A stretch of 64,000 nucleotides of DNA from Rhodococcus sp. P-2 (lineage in GTDB: Bacteria; Actinomycetota; Actinomycetes; Mycobacteriales; Mycobacteriaceae), in contig NZ_CP066779.1 of NCBI RefSeq assembly GCF_016598535.1, positions 5,330,053 to 5,394,052 of the forward strand, given 5' to 3'. The notes under the pieces are model-generated. The model saw nothing but the letters and a program-made list of their open reading frames with translations, did not search any database and was not told the origin of the DNA. Each line of letters begins with the position of its first letter. Position 1 is the first letter of the stretch. The translations under genes were made by a program, and so were the position numbers. Shown piece by piece: positions 49,285 to 58,716 of the stretch.

Positions 49285-50124
49285 GTGTTTGACGCCCATG
49301 TGCATATCATCGACCCGCGCTTCCCGCTGGTCGAGAATCACGGGTACCTGCCTGAGCCCTTCACCGTGGCCGATTACCGGGCCCGGATTGCCTCGCTGAA
49401 GGGCCTGAGTGTGGACGGCGGCGCGGTGGTGACGGCGTCGTACCAGGGCAATGACCAGGAATACCTGAAAGCCGCATTGTCCGAGCTCGGCGAAGGCTGG
49501 GTGGGCGTCACTGCTTTACCGCTCGATGCGACGGACGAAGACATCGTTGCTCTGGACGCGCTGGGAGTGCGCGCCGTCCGGTTCAATCTGCGCCGAGGCG
49601 CCACCGACCTGCGTCTGCTCGCCGATCTCGCCAATCGCGCATTCGATCTGGTGGGCTGGCACGCCGAGTTCTACGTCGATGCCACGCTGTTGCTGTCGTT
49701 GGAACCCGTCTTCGCCAAATTGCCGGCGGTGAGCATCGACCACTTGGGAATGTCCACCCGCGGGCTGCCGTATCTCCTCAACCTCGTCGACCGCGGAGTA
49801 CGTGTCAAAGCCACCGGGTTCGGCCGCACCACCATCTCCGACGTCAGCGATGTGCTTCGCCAGATCCACGCGGTCAATCCCGCTGCGCTGATGTTCGGCA
49901 CCGACCTACCCGGTACCCGGGCACGTCGAGCGTTCGAGGTCCACGACCTGGACGTGATCGCCGATGCCGTCGGCGACGACCTGTCCGCGGTCATGTGCGA
50001 CAACGCACGCTCCTGGTACCGCTGCGCTCAAGTGAACGCGACGGCTCCCAGCCACAGCCCCGCCGCGATCAGCGCTCCGAACAGTTCCACCAGCATGGAC
50101 AATCCGACTGCCTTCACCGCGTGA
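49285..50124 (+). CDS. Amidohydrolase-2 family metal-dependent hydrolase
   Basis: 279 aa from GTG 49285 (MFDAHVHIIDPRFPLVENHG). TIM-barrel: the HxH motif DAHVHIID, later AEFYVDA (in LVGWHAEFYVD), SIDHLGMS and the terminal Asp MFGTDLPGTRA. Family members act as lactonases, decarboxylases or hydrolases; substrate unknown. The last about 30 residues (from [16 protein letters not shown]) are encoded antisense to the end of the DUF456 gene, a 97-nt overlap. Confidence 0.86.
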   Translation: MFDAHVHIIDPRFPLVENHGYLPEPFTVADYRARIASLKGLSVDGGAVVTASYQGNDQEYLKAALSELGEGWVGVTALPLDATDEDIVALDALGVRAVRFNLRRGATDLRLLADLANRAFDLVGWHAEFYVDATLLLSLEPVFAKLPAVSIDHLGMSTRGLPYLLNLVDRGVRVKATGFGRTTISDVSDVLRQIHAVNPAALMFGTDLPGTRARRAFEVHDLDVIADAVGDDLSAVMCDNARSWYRCAQVNATAPSHSPAAISAPNSSTSMDNPTAFTA

Positions 50125-50510
50125 AGCGTCGACGACCAGGCGATGTCGTAGCGACGCAGCCGCGCTAGTTCCGCGAAGTAGGTTCCGACGATGAACCCGA
50201 GGAACAACCCCACGACCGGGATCACGAAGAACCCGATGATGCCGACGACGCCGCCGACCACCACCGACAGGTTGGGCACGCCCCCGGACTTCATCCGCTT
50301 GCCTGGCCACGTGTACTTCACGATCCCGGTGACCACCAGCGCCAGCGTGGACAGCGCGAACACCGTCCACGCCGTCGCGCCACCGGTCATGATCGCCCAC
50401 ACGAGAATTGCGGCGAAAACGAGAAGTGTCCCGGGGAGAATCGGAACGACGACCCCGATCAGACCGACCAGGATGACCAGCCCGACGAGGACCTCGGCCA
50501 CAGGACTCAT
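50028..50510 (-). CDS. DUF456 family membrane protein
   Basis: 160 aa from ATG 50510 ([20 protein letters not shown]). Four to five TM helices, with [60 protein letters not shown], which are DUF456 features. Function unknown. The start overlaps the purT stop by 4 nt, and the 3' end overlaps the convergent amidohydrolase gene. Confidence 0.88.
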   Translation of the reverse strand: MSPVAEVLVGLVILVGLIGVVVPILPGTLLVFAAILVWAIMTGGATAWTVFALSTLALVVTGIVKYTWPGKRMKSGGVPNLSVVVGGVVGIIGFFVIPVVGLFLGFIVGTYFAELARLRRYDIAWSSTLHAVKAVGLSMLVELFGALIAAGLWLGAVAFT

Positions 50511-51742
50511 CCGACGGGACGCACCTTCGACGCGGCTTCGCGAGCACGGGCGCGTGCAGTGGGCACATCGGCGGCCGTCGACACGGCAACACCCATGCGA
50601 CGACGCGTGAAGCTCTCCGGCTTGCCGAATAGCCGCAGGTCCGTCTCGGGAACCGCGAGTGCCTCGGCGACACCGTCGAATCCGATTCCCTTTGCCTCCA
50701 CGCCGCCGTAGATCACCGCCGACGCTCCCGGGGCCGTGAGAGTCGTGTCGACCGGCAAGCCCAGGATCGCACGGGCATGCAGCTCGAACTCCGAGAGTCG
50801 CTGCGTCCGCAGGGTCACCAATCCGGTGTCGTGCGGCCGTGGGCTCACTTCGGAGAAGTAGACGTCGTCGCCCTTCACGAACAGCTCGACGCCGAAGATG
50901 CCTCGCCCGCCCAGAGCCGTGGTCACCTTCTCGGCGACGTCCCGCGCCGACGCGAGGGCAGCCGCGGACATCTGCTGCGGCTGCCACGATTCGATGTAGT
51001 CGCCGGCCTCCTGCAGGTGCCCGATCGGCTCGCAGAACGACGTTTCGACCTGACCGCTCTCCCCGACGGCGCGAACCGTCAATTGCGTTATCTCGTAATC
51101 GAAATCGACAAAACCCTCGACGATCACCCGGCCGTGATTAACACGGCCTCCGGCCATCGCGTAATCCCATGCGGCGTCGAGATCTTCGGCGGATCGAACC
51201 GTCGACTGTCCCTTTCCCGACGAGGACATGACTGGCTTGACGACGCACGGGAAACCGATTCGGTCTGTCGCTGCCTGTACTTCGGCAAGCGAGTCCGCGA
51301 AGGCATACGGCGAAGTGGGCAGGCCCAACTCCTCGGCCGCGAGCCGACGGATTCCCTCACGGTTCATCGTGAGCTGAGTGGCGCGGGCGGTCGGAATGAC
51401 CACCGCCCCTCCGCGTTCTTCGACGAGTGCAAGCGCATCCGTCGCGATGGCCTCGATCTCGGGAACCACGAAGTGAGGCTTTTCCAACTCGATGACGGCA
51501 AGCAGCGCTTCCGGATCGGTCATGTCGACAGTGTGAGCACGGTGGGCCACCTGATGCCCTGGGGCGTCGGGATAGCGATCCACCGCAATCACTTCGACGC
51601 CCAGACGCTGCAGCGCGATGACAACTTCCTTACCCAACTCGCCTGATCCCAACATCATCACGCGAATGGCGTTCTCGGTCAGTGGGGTCCCGAATCGGAG
51701 TGGGAGGGTCGGCAGGTGCGAAGGCGTCGAATCAAGCTGCAT
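50507..51742 (-). CDS. purT: Formate-dependent phosphoribosylglycinamide formyltransferase PurT
   Basis: 411 aa from ATG 51742 ([20 protein letters not shown]). ATP-grasp enzyme making FGAR from GAR, formate and [97 protein letters not shown] [20 protein letters not shown] and [15 protein letters not shown] are typical. Near metZ and rhodanese as in Mtb Rv0389-Rv0391. Coupled to DUF456. Confidence 0.94.
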   Translation of the reverse strand: MQLDSTPSHLPTLPLRFGTPLTENAIRVMMLGSGELGKEVVIALQRLGVEVIAVDRYPDAPGHQVAHRAHTVDMTDPEALLAVIELEKPHFVVPEIEAIATDALALVEERGGAVVIPTARATQLTMNREGIRRLAAEELGLPTSPYAFADSLAEVQAATDRIGFPCVVKPVMSSSGKGQSTVRSAEDLDAAWDYAMAGGRVNHGRVIVEGFVDFDYEITQLTVRAVGESGQVETSFCEPIGHLQEAGDYIESWQPQQMSAAALASARDVAEKVTTALGGRGIFGVELFVKGDDVYFSEVSPRPHDTGLVTLRTQRLSEFELHARAILGLPVDTTLTAPGASAVIYGGVEAKGIGFDGVAEALAVPETDLRLFGKPESFTRRRMGVAVSTAADVPTARARAREAASKVRPVG

Positions 51743-51782
51743 GGGTGCGACTATATGCCAATCCCGATGCAGGTCAGCGCAG

Positions 51783-53288
51783 TTATCCGCCGTCGACCAC
51801 GCCTTCGCGGTCAAACCCTCGCCTGATCGTTCGAGGTACCGCTGGCTTGCGATAGGTGCGGGTGGCCGTGGTCGGCTCGGAATTCTGTTGCGGCACGGCG
51901 TCGTTGCCGACGTTGCGCACTTTCACGAGATTGCGTCCGGCACGCTTGGCGTCGTACAGAGCCTCGTCCGCGACGCTCATGAGGGTGGCCAAGGCAGGCG
52001 TCGCGTGATCAACCCACGCGACGCCGACACTGACCGTGCTCGTCACATCTGATTCGGCCGAGTACTCGACCTGCGCGCCGCGGACGGCCTCGGCGACGTC
52101 GACTGCTCGGGCAAAGCTGCAGTCCGGAAGCAGAATGGCGAACTCCTCGCCGCCGAGCCTTCCGATCAGATCGCCGTCCGACAATCGGTCAGCGGCCCGT
52201 TCGGCGAAGTTCGCGAGAACGCTGTCACCGGTCATATGTCCATGCGTGTCATTGATGCTCTTGAAGTGGTCCAGGTCGAGCATCAGCAGGCCGACCGGGG
52301 ACTGCGCGCGGGCCGCGTCGGCAAGTTCCGATTCCGCATGTCCGAGAAAAGCACCGCGCGAGAGGACTCCGGTCAGATGGTCGAATTCGACAGCAAGGAA
52401 AAGCTCACGCTCGGCAGCGCGACGTTCCTCGGTCGCACAGGCAACCGCGATCGGCCCCAACGCGATCAACGTGACCGCAATGGACGTGATGACGTCCTCG
52501 TTCCAAGTCGACGCGGCTTGATCTCCGATATCGAGTCGACCGCTACCCGCCATCATGAGTGACCACACCGACCAGACCACGGAAACGAAGGCAGTGCTCG
52601 GAACCGAGATGCGAGTGGCGCACCACAGGAGAGCTGGAATCGGCAGGACCAGCGCGATCGGCCCTTCGATGCTGAGGGCGATCGGTACGCAGGCTGCAGT
52701 GGCGAGTAGCGGAACGCTCATAGCGGCGACGGTTCTGGCCGTCAGTTTGGTGCGGAACTCGGCAAGGCTCGACGGGATGGTGAGAGTCAGAATGAGAGGA
52801 AGGACCAGCAGGTACGCCATGACCTCGGTGGCGCCCCAGTGGACAAACGTGTCGGTGAAGGACAGACCGCGTAAGAGCCGGTCCAAGGCGCCGGCGGTTG
52901 CCGCGGTACCAGTCGCCGCGACGAACGAGACGAAGACCATCCACACCAGTGACTGCGAATCGACCAATCGGAACGGTGTTCGCTTCAAGTAGTACAGAAC
53001 AAGAACACCGACTGTGACACCGGCGAGGTTCGCCCCGTTCAACTGCAGGGCAAGCGATAGCGAATTGCCGGTGATCAGGTCGGCGCAGACGTATCCGACG
53101 GCCGCAGCGATCCACGTTCGCCATTCGATCAGGACCGGCCATCTGACCATCATTCCCAGCAAAATGGCGTTGGCGCACCAGAATGTCGCGAGCAAACCTG
53201 GTGGGCGGGTGAGGATGCCGATCAACGAAGCCGCAAGCACGACGGCCAGCACTAGGAGAAGGCGCAGAAAGCGACTCGTCCCTACCAT
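51783..53288 (-). CDS. Diguanylate cyclase with MASE1-type membrane sensor
   Basis: 501 aa. About eight TM helices (residues 8-300) form a MASE1-like domain ([36 protein letters not shown]). The C-terminal GGDEF domain carries [20 protein letters not shown], the divalent-metal motif [20 protein letters not shown] and active site [12 protein letters not shown] (about residue 378). No RxxD inhibitory site directly before GGEEF. It should make c-di-GMP. There is no EAL phosphodiesterase in the window. It lies upstream of the peptide cluster but on its own. Confidence 0.92.
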   Translation of the reverse strand: MVGTSRFLRLLLVLAVVLAASLIGILTRPPGLLATFWCANAILLGMMVRWPVLIEWRTWIAAAVGYVCADLITGNSLSLALQLNGANLAGVTVGVLVLYYLKRTPFRLVDSQSLVWMVFVSFVAATGTAATAGALDRLLRGLSFTDTFVHWGATEVMAYLLVLPLILTLTIPSSLAEFRTKLTARTVAAMSVPLLATAACVPIALSIEGPIALVLPIPALLWCATRISVPSTAFVSVVWSVWSLMMAGSGRLDIGDQAASTWNEDVITSIAVTLIALGPIAVACATEERRAAERELFLAVEFDHLTGVLSRGAFLGHAESELADAARAQSPVGLLMLDLDHFKSINDTHGHMTGDSVLANFAERAADRLSDGDLIGRLGGEEFAILLPDCSFARAVDVAEAVRGAQVEYSAESDVTSTVSVGVAWVDHATPALATLMSVADEALYDAKRAGRNLVKVRNVGNDAVPQQNSEPTTATRTYRKPAVPRTIRRGFDREGVVDGG

Positions 53289-53528
53289 GCGTCACCTCGC
53301 GGTCGGCTACCTCTGAATTCGGGAGCACCGGACGTCGCGGTGACCGTATGCCGATGTCGTCGAACCATCGTACGCAGGTGCTGCCACTCGCAGTTCTGTG
53401 TTTACATGCCAAAAGGGCAACTACGAATATCTCCGCAAACACGGGTGCCCTCCGGCCACGACAGTGGACAGAGGGCACCTGCATGCAATCCGATTGGCAG
53501 AGCCGAACGACCCTGCCGGAAGGGATGA

Positions 53529-53675
53529 CTACTCGGCGGATCCGCTGGACAGACCCGAGAGTGAACCGGTGGACGAGCCCTCGCCCTCGCCGGACAGCGA
53601 TTCGGTGGGAACGGACTTGAGGAAAGCTCCGAGCGCGGTGAGCAGGGGTCCGAGGGTGCTGAGTGATCCGAACAT
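53529..53675 (-). CDS. Small amphipathic peptide 4, 48 aa
   Basis: ATG 53675 follows AGGAG (8 nt). MFGSLSTLGPLLTALGAFLK then SVPTESLSGEGEGSSTGSLS and GLSSGSAE. Helical hydrophobic first half and Ser/Gly-rich acidic tail. No signal peptide, no Cys. Likely a separate transcript: a terminator precedes it and two CRP-like sites (53803-53818 partial, 53959-53974 perfect) lie upstream. Function unknown; mycomembrane or secreted peptide is inferred. Confidence 0.75.
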   Translation of the reverse strand: MFGSLSTLGPLLTALGAFLKSVPTESLSGEGEGSSTGSLSGLSSGSAE

Positions 53676-54036
53676 AGGAGGTTCTCCTGTATGTGAGGTG
53701 GTGTGGTGTTCCAGCGCCATTCCGGCCGCAGGCGGTGGCCGAGATGGTTCGGGAACTTCTGCCGCACGGATGGCTGAACCGCCCCCGAACAACATCCCGA
53801 GCTGTGACGTAGCGCACTACCGTGGCGCTGACTGCATTTATAGACCGGCTACCGACACTTGTCTAGCTACCAAATAGCTACCAAGGTGAACGGCCAGTAA
53901 CACCTTCAGTCGTAATTGCAGTTCAGAGCACATATCCACTGTTCAATCCTTGCAAAAATGTGATTTAGCTCACACTAGAAAGGCGGAAAGTGTGACTCGC
54001 AGACAACTGCGAGCCACACTTTCGGACAAACGGGAC
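53676..54036 (-). promoter_or_regulatory. 361-nt intergenic with CRP/GlxR-like sites and a terminator
   Basis: TGTGATTTAGCTCACA (53959-53974) is a perfect TGTGA-N6-TCACA palindrome. TGTGACGTAGCGCACT (53803-53818) is a partial one. The region 53820-53980 is clearly AT-rich relative to the genome. A large hairpin (53986-54023) closes the peptide 3 transcript. No gene is evident. Confidence 0.6.
53986..54023 (-). terminator. Terminator after peptide 3
   Basis: Stem GAAAGTGTGACTCGCAG / CTGCGAGCCACACTTTC (17 bp, one G-U) with a 4-nt loop, 14 nt after the peptide 3 stop. Confidence 0.88.
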
Positions 54037-54159
54037 TTACTTGTCAGCCGCCGATCCGGTCCCAGGGGTGAGCGAGCCACCACCGAGTGCCGTGAACAGG
54101 TCCTTGAGTACCGGAATGAACGTCTTGACGACGCCGCTGAAGTCTTCGAATGAACCCAT
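54037..54159 (-). CDS. Small amphipathic peptide 3, 40 aa
   Basis: ATG 54159, site AAGGAG at 8 nt. MGSFEDFSGVVKTFIPVLKD then LFTALGGGSLTPGTGSAADK. A central amphipathic helix is flanked by Gly/Ser/Thr-rich ends; net charge about -1; no signal peptide. 51 nt after peptide 2. The peptides share the MGS(L/F) start and similar layout. Confidence 0.75.
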   Translation of the reverse strand: MGSFEDFSGVVKTFIPVLKDLFTALGGGSLTPGTGSAADK

Positions 54160-54210
54160 GTCGGGTCTCCTTATGTCGGGATGCAGTTGAAAAGAAGTTG
54201 GGACCGAGAA

Positions 54211-54324
54211 CTACTCGGCAGTGGAACCGGCCGAACCCGAGTCGTCTGCCGACCCCGCGTTCAACTTGGTCACGAATGCGAGAACGCTCTTGAGGAAGGC
54301 GTCGAGATTCTGAATTGAGGTCAT
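54211..54324 (-). CDS. Small amphipathic peptide 2, 37 aa
   Basis: ATG 54324, AGGAG at 7 nt. MTSIQNLDAFLKSVLAFVTK then LNAGSADDSGSAGSTAE. Short hydrophobic helix and acidic Ser/Gly/Ala tail; net about -2. No signal peptide or Cys. Between peptides 1 and 3 with gaps of about 45-50 nt. Confidence 0.75.
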   Translation of the reverse strand: MTSIQNLDAFLKSVLAFVTKLNAGSADDSGSAGSTAE

Positions 54325-54369
54325 GCGACTACTCCTGTGTTGTTTCGGAAGATTTCCAGCGGTCGAACG

Positions 54370-54492
54370 TCAGGAGTTCGAGCTCGCGGTGTCGAGCCCC
54401 TGAATGGTCTTGAGCATGTTGACCAGGGGAAGAAGCTGGAGAATGCCCCAGCCCATACCGTTGGCCTTGAGAAGGTTTCCGAGGGATCCCAT
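54370..54492 (-). CDS. Small amphipathic peptide 1, 40 aa
   Basis: ATG 54492, AAGGAG at 7 nt. MGSLGNLLKANGMGWGILQL then LPLVNMLKTIQGLDTASSNS. The most hydrophobic of the set and slightly cationic; no signal peptide. First in a likely transcript with peptides 2 and 3. Best described as PorA/PorH-like or PSM-like in size and character; homology not established. Confidence 0.75.
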   Translation of the reverse strand: MGSLGNLLKANGMGWGILQLLPLVNMLKTIQGLDTASSNS

Positions 54493-54812
54493 GTGTGACT
54501 CCTTGCATGAATATCTATGACGCGGCGCACGTTTTGTTCGCTCCGCCCCTTTGTAGCCAAGCTAAACAAGTACGTCCAGTTTGTTTTTGCTCAAACAGAA
54601 GCGTGACATATTGGATCGATGTGTAAACCTGCAGTTCAGGCACTGTGACCTGAATCCAACCTCGAATTCGAATGTGGCAGACATCACAATCAAATAGGAC
54701 AAAAGGATGCAATCGTCAGAGTCGGTGCCAACCTCGACCACGATCTGTCATACCGTGTGCTTGTGATCAATCGCGAACGAGCGGCAACCCGGCCAATTCA
54801 CTGGGAACCGTC
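54493..54812. promoter_or_regulatory. Divergent intergenic region between peptide genes and the ABC exporter
   Basis: 320 nt without a convincing gene, AT-rich in 54530-54700. It contains TTCAGG-N8-CCTGAA (54635-54654), an inverted repeat suited to a dimeric regulator, and the palindrome TCGAATTCGA at 54662-54671. It should contain promoters for the peptides (leftward) and for the exporter (rightward). Confidence 0.5.
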
Positions 54813-56546
54813 GTGTTAGCAAAACTGCTCAAGGCGTACCTCCCGCCGTACCGCTGGTTGCTTGCCGGAGTTCTCGCACTTCAACTCTTCGGGGCTATCG
54901 CGTCGTTGGTCCTCCCCACGCTCAACGCTCGGATCATCGACGACGGTGTCGCCCGCGGTGACACCGGATTCATCATGTCCACCGGCGGGATCATGCTTCT
55001 GGTCTCGCTTGCATCGATCATCGCGTCGGTCGCATCGACCTATCTGGCTGCAAAATCGTCGATGGGCTTCGGCCACGACGTTCGAGGCGCCTTTTACAAA
55101 GCCGTCGGCAGCTTCTCGGATCGCGAATTCAACAGTTTCGGTGCGCCGACGCTGATCACACGGAACACCAACGACGTCCTGCAGATCCAGGCCCTGGTCA
55201 TGCTGACGTCCTCGATGCTCGTCAGCGCCCCACTGATGTGTATCGGCGGCATCGTCATGGCCCTGCGCGAGAACCTGCAGATGTCCTGGCTCCTGACGAT
55301 TTCGGTGCCACTACTCGGCATCACCGTCTCGGTCGTTGTGGCCAAGCTGATCCCGCATTTCCGAACTATGCAGACGCGGATCGACAACATCAATCGATCA
55401 CTGCGCGAACAGCTCACCGGTATGCGTGTCATTCGCGCCTTCGTTCGCGAGCCTGACGAGACGATCCGCTTCGACAAGGCCAACAAGGAACTGACCGACA
55501 CCTCGCTCCTCATCGGTCGGTACCAGGCAGTGCTGCTGCCCACCGTGATGTTGATCGCCAACCTGTCGAGCGTCGCGGTGCTGTGGTTCGGCGCGCATCT
55601 GGTCGACACCGGAGACATGCAGATCGGACAGATCAGCGCCTTCCTCGCCTACGTCATGCAGATCCTGATGTCAGTGGTCATGGCGACCATGTTGGCCGTG
55701 GTGATCCCCCGCGCGGCCGTGTGCGCCGACCGCATCACCGAGGTACTCGACACCGAGCCGACCGTGCCCGCGCCGGCCCAGCCCCTCCGCCCGACCAGCC
55801 CCTACGGCGTTGTCGAGTTCGGTGGAGCCGGATTCACGTATCCGGGAGCAGAAACGCCGGTCCTGTCGAACGTTTCGATGCGATGCATGCCAGGTACGGT
55901 CACCGCGATCGTGGGCAGTACCGGTAGTGGCAAATCGACCCTCGTCTCACTCATCCCCAGACTCTTCGACGTCACGGCCGGCGCCGTCCTCGTCGACGGC
56001 TTGGACGTCCGCGGCTGGGATCAGGACGAACTCTTCACCAACTTCGGATACGTGCCGCAGAAGGCCTACCTGTTCGCCGGCACGATCGCGAGCAATATCC
56101 GCTACGGAAACCCGACCGCCACCGACGACGACATCTGGGCAGCCCTCACCATCGCCCAGGCAGACGACTTCGTGCGGGAACTGTCCGATGGTCTCGAGTC
56201 TCCGATCGCCCAGGGCGGCGGCAATCTCTCGGGCGGACAACGCCAACGTCTCGCCATCGCCAGAGCTGTGGTTCGTAGACCCCGGATCTTCGTCTTCGAC
56301 GATTCGTTCTCAGCACTCGACATGCACACCGATGCTGCGGTCCGGCGCGAACTCCGCACGGTCTCGACTCATTCGACGGTCATCATCGTCGCGCAGCGCG
56401 TCGCGTCCATCATCGATGCCGACCAGATCATGGTGCTGGAGGATGGTGCGCCGGTCGGCCTCGGCGACCATCAGTTCCTTCTGGCCAACTGTCCGACGTA
56501 CCAAGAGATCGTGGCTTCCCAGATTCCCGCGGAGATGAGCGCATGA
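54813..56546 (+). CDS. ABC exporter half-transporter, degenerate-site subunit
   Basis: 577 aa from GTG 54813 (MLAKLLKAYLPPYRWLLAGV). Six TM helices (residues about 15-300) and an NBD. Walker A IVGSTGSGKST at about 367, signature LSGGQRQRLAIARAVV at about 471, Walker B IFVFDDSFSALD at about 491-500, with Asp in place of the catalytic Glu. This pattern occurs in the non-hydrolytic site subunit of heterodimeric exporters (TM287-like). The 4-nt overlap with the next half-transporter shows they make a heterodimer. The frame open to 54672 is not coding. Confidence 0.92.
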   Translation: MLAKLLKAYLPPYRWLLAGVLALQLFGAIASLVLPTLNARIIDDGVARGDTGFIMSTGGIMLLVSLASIIASVASTYLAAKSSMGFGHDVRGAFYKAVGSFSDREFNSFGAPTLITRNTNDVLQIQALVMLTSSMLVSAPLMCIGGIVMALRENLQMSWLLTISVPLLGITVSVVVAKLIPHFRTMQTRIDNINRSLREQLTGMRVIRAFVREPDETIRFDKANKELTDTSLLIGRYQAVLLPTVMLIANLSSVAVLWFGAHLVDTGDMQIGQISAFLAYVMQILMSVVMATMLAVVIPRAAVCADRITEVLDTEPTVPAPAQPLRPTSPYGVVEFGGAGFTYPGAETPVLSNVSMRCMPGTVTAIVGSTGSGKSTLVSLIPRLFDVTAGAVLVDGLDVRGWDQDELFTNFGYVPQKAYLFAGTIASNIRYGNPTATDDDIWAALTIAQADDFVRELSDGLESPIAQGGGNLSGGQRQRLAIARAVVRRPRIFVFDDSFSALDMHTDAAVRRELRTVSTHSTVIIVAQRVASIIDADQIMVLEDGAPVGLGDHQFLLANCPTYQEIVASQIPAEMSA

Positions 56547-58609
56547 CCAGCCCGCAGGACCCGACATGGGGCGGCCCCAACAGCCAGTACTTCGACGATG
56601 CCCCGACTGTGGTGTTCGCCAAGATCCCGAGCGAACCCGAATCCGCGGACGGGGATGCGAAGTCGAGTAACCCCGAGAACCCCGACAAAGAGCCGAAGCC
56701 TGCGCTGACCGCGACGGACACCAAACCTCGCCACTTCAAAGCGACGATGAAGCGGCTTCTCTCGCTTCTTCAGCCACACAAGTTTGCGGTCGTCTGCGTC
56801 GTCGCTGCGACGATCGCCAGCATCGCACTCTCCGTCGCAGTGCCGAAGATCCTCGGTCACGCGACAGACCTCATCTTCGCCGGGTTCATCGGTAAGAGCC
56901 TGCCCGCCGGACTGACCCGCGAGCAGGCCGCAGACGCCATCCGGGCATCAGGAAATTCGACCTTCGCCGACCTCGTGTCCAATTCGACCGACGTCGTTCC
57001 GGGCGTGGGTCTGAACTTCGACGCGATCGGCAAGGTCGTCATGCTCGCGATCGGCGTGTACTTGCTCTCGTCGCTACTTGCCTGGTTGGAAGCATTTCTC
57101 CTCAACATCATCGTCCAGAAGACCATCTACAACCTGCGTGCCTCGGTCGAGGCGAAGCTTCACCGTCTGCCCCTTCCGTACTTCGACAAGACGCCGCGCG
57201 GCGAGATCCTCAGCCGCGTCACCAACGACATCGACAACATCTCGTCTACGTTGTCGTCGACGTTGACCTCGCTCCTGACGTCGGTGCTCACCGTCCTCGG
57301 TGTCCTGACGATGATGTTCGTCATTTCGCCGATGCTCGCCCTGATCGCACTGATCGCGGTGCCGGTATCGGTGCTCCTCGTTGCCAGGGTCGCCAAGCGA
57401 GCACAGGTGTTGTACAAGGCTCAGTGGGCCGAGACGGGCAAGATCAACGCACAGATCGAGGAGAACTACAGCGGTCGCGACCTGGTTCGTGTGTACGGGC
57501 ATCAGGCCGAAGCCGAGCGTGAATTCGCCGAGCAGAACAAGAAGCTCCTCGACGCGTCCTTCGGCGCACAGTTCCTCTCCAGTCTGATCATGCCGGTCAT
57601 GAACTTCGTCGGAAACATCACCTACGTGCTGCTTGCTGTGGTCGGCGCACTCAAGGTCGCCAGCGGCAACATGTCTCTAGGTGACGTTCAGGCGTTCATC
57701 GTCTATTCGCGCCAGTTCAGCCAGCCACTCACGCAGATCGCGTCCATGTCGACGAGCCTGCAGTCCGGGGCCGCGTCGGCCGAGCGGGTCTTCGAGCTTC
57801 TCGACGAACCCGAGCAGTCGCCCGACATCGACGTGCCGCTTCTCCCCGAGCCCGCCGGACGCCATCGCAACGTCGGTCACATCGAGTTCGAGAACGTCTC
57901 GTTCCGCTACGAGCCGGACAAGCCGTTGATCGAGAACGTGTACCTCACGGCTCGGCCCGGGCAGATGGTCGCCATCGTCGGCCCCACCGGTGCCGGCAAG
58001 ACCACCTTGGTGAACCTGCTCATGCGCTTCTACGAAGTCGACTCGGGCCGAATCACTCTCGACGACGTCGACATCTCGCAGATGCGCCGCTCCGACCTGC
58101 GAAACCACGTCGGCATGGTTCTGCAGGACACCTGGCTCTTCGGCGGAACGATCCGCGACAACATCGCGTACGGCCGGCTCGACGCCAGCGAACACGAGAT
58201 CCACGAAGCCGCACGCGCTGCCTTCGTCGACCGCTTCATCCACACGCTCCCGGACGGGTACGACACCGTGCTGGACGAGGAGGCGTCGAACATCAGTTCC
58301 GGCGAGAAACAGCTCATCACGATTGCCCGCGCATTCCTGTCGGAGCCGTCGCTGCTGATTCTCGACGAGGCGACGAGCTCGGTCGACACACGTACGGAAC
58401 AGCTTGTGCAGCAAGCAATGTCCGCGTTGCGCGTCGGGCGCACCAGCTTCATCATCGCGCACCGGCTCTCCACCATCCGTAACGCCGATCTGATCGTCGT
58501 GATGGAGGCGGGCAAGATCGTCGAACAGGGCACACACGACGAACTCATCGCAGCGGCGGGCGCGTACTTCCGTCTCTACAACGCTCAGTTCGAGGGTGCC
58601 GCCGTCTAG
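56543..58609 (+). CDS. ABC exporter half-transporter, partner subunit
   Basis: 688 aa, longer because of a disordered N-terminal extension (about 60 aa, NSQYFDDAPTVVFAKIPSEP) and an extracytoplasmic loop near residues 110-165. Six TM helices, then Walker A IVGPTGAGKTTLVNLL (about 480), degenerate signature ISSGEKQLITIARA (about 583; LSGGQ lost) and canonical Walker B LLILDEATSSVDTRTE (catalytic Glu). The degenerate signature pairs with the Asp Walker B of the first subunit, so one ATP site is inactive. Export substrate unknown: drug, lipid or the nearby peptides. Confidence 0.93.
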   Translation: MTSPQDPTWGGPNSQYFDDAPTVVFAKIPSEPESADGDAKSSNPENPDKEPKPALTATDTKPRHFKATMKRLLSLLQPHKFAVVCVVAATIASIALSVAVPKILGHATDLIFAGFIGKSLPAGLTREQAADAIRASGNSTFADLVSNSTDVVPGVGLNFDAIGKVVMLAIGVYLLSSLLAWLEAFLLNIIVQKTIYNLRASVEAKLHRLPLPYFDKTPRGEILSRVTNDIDNISSTLSSTLTSLLTSVLTVLGVLTMMFVISPMLALIALIAVPVSVLLVARVAKRAQVLYKAQWAETGKINAQIEENYSGRDLVRVYGHQAEAEREFAEQNKKLLDASFGAQFLSSLIMPVMNFVGNITYVLLAVVGALKVASGNMSLGDVQAFIVYSRQFSQPLTQIASMSTSLQSGAASAERVFELLDEPEQSPDIDVPLLPEPAGRHRNVGHIEFENVSFRYEPDKPLIENVYLTARPGQMVAIVGPTGAGKTTLVNLLMRFYEVDSGRITLDDVDISQMRRSDLRNHVGMVLQDTWLFGGTIRDNIAYGRLDASEHEIHEAARAAFVDRFIHTLPDGYDTVLDEEASNISSGEKQLITIARAFLSEPSLLILDEATSSVDTRTEQLVQQAMSALRVGRTSFIIAHRLSTIRNADLIVVMEAGKIVEQGTHDELIAAAGAYFRLYNAQFEGAAV

Positions 58610-58716
58610 TGATCGGCGCCTCCCTCGGCGGACACAGTGCCCCGGAGCACACCTGATCGATCCGACAGGTTACCGTCGGGTCAGAAGTGTTGTCACCGTC
58701 TGAATTGGGAGTGCGT

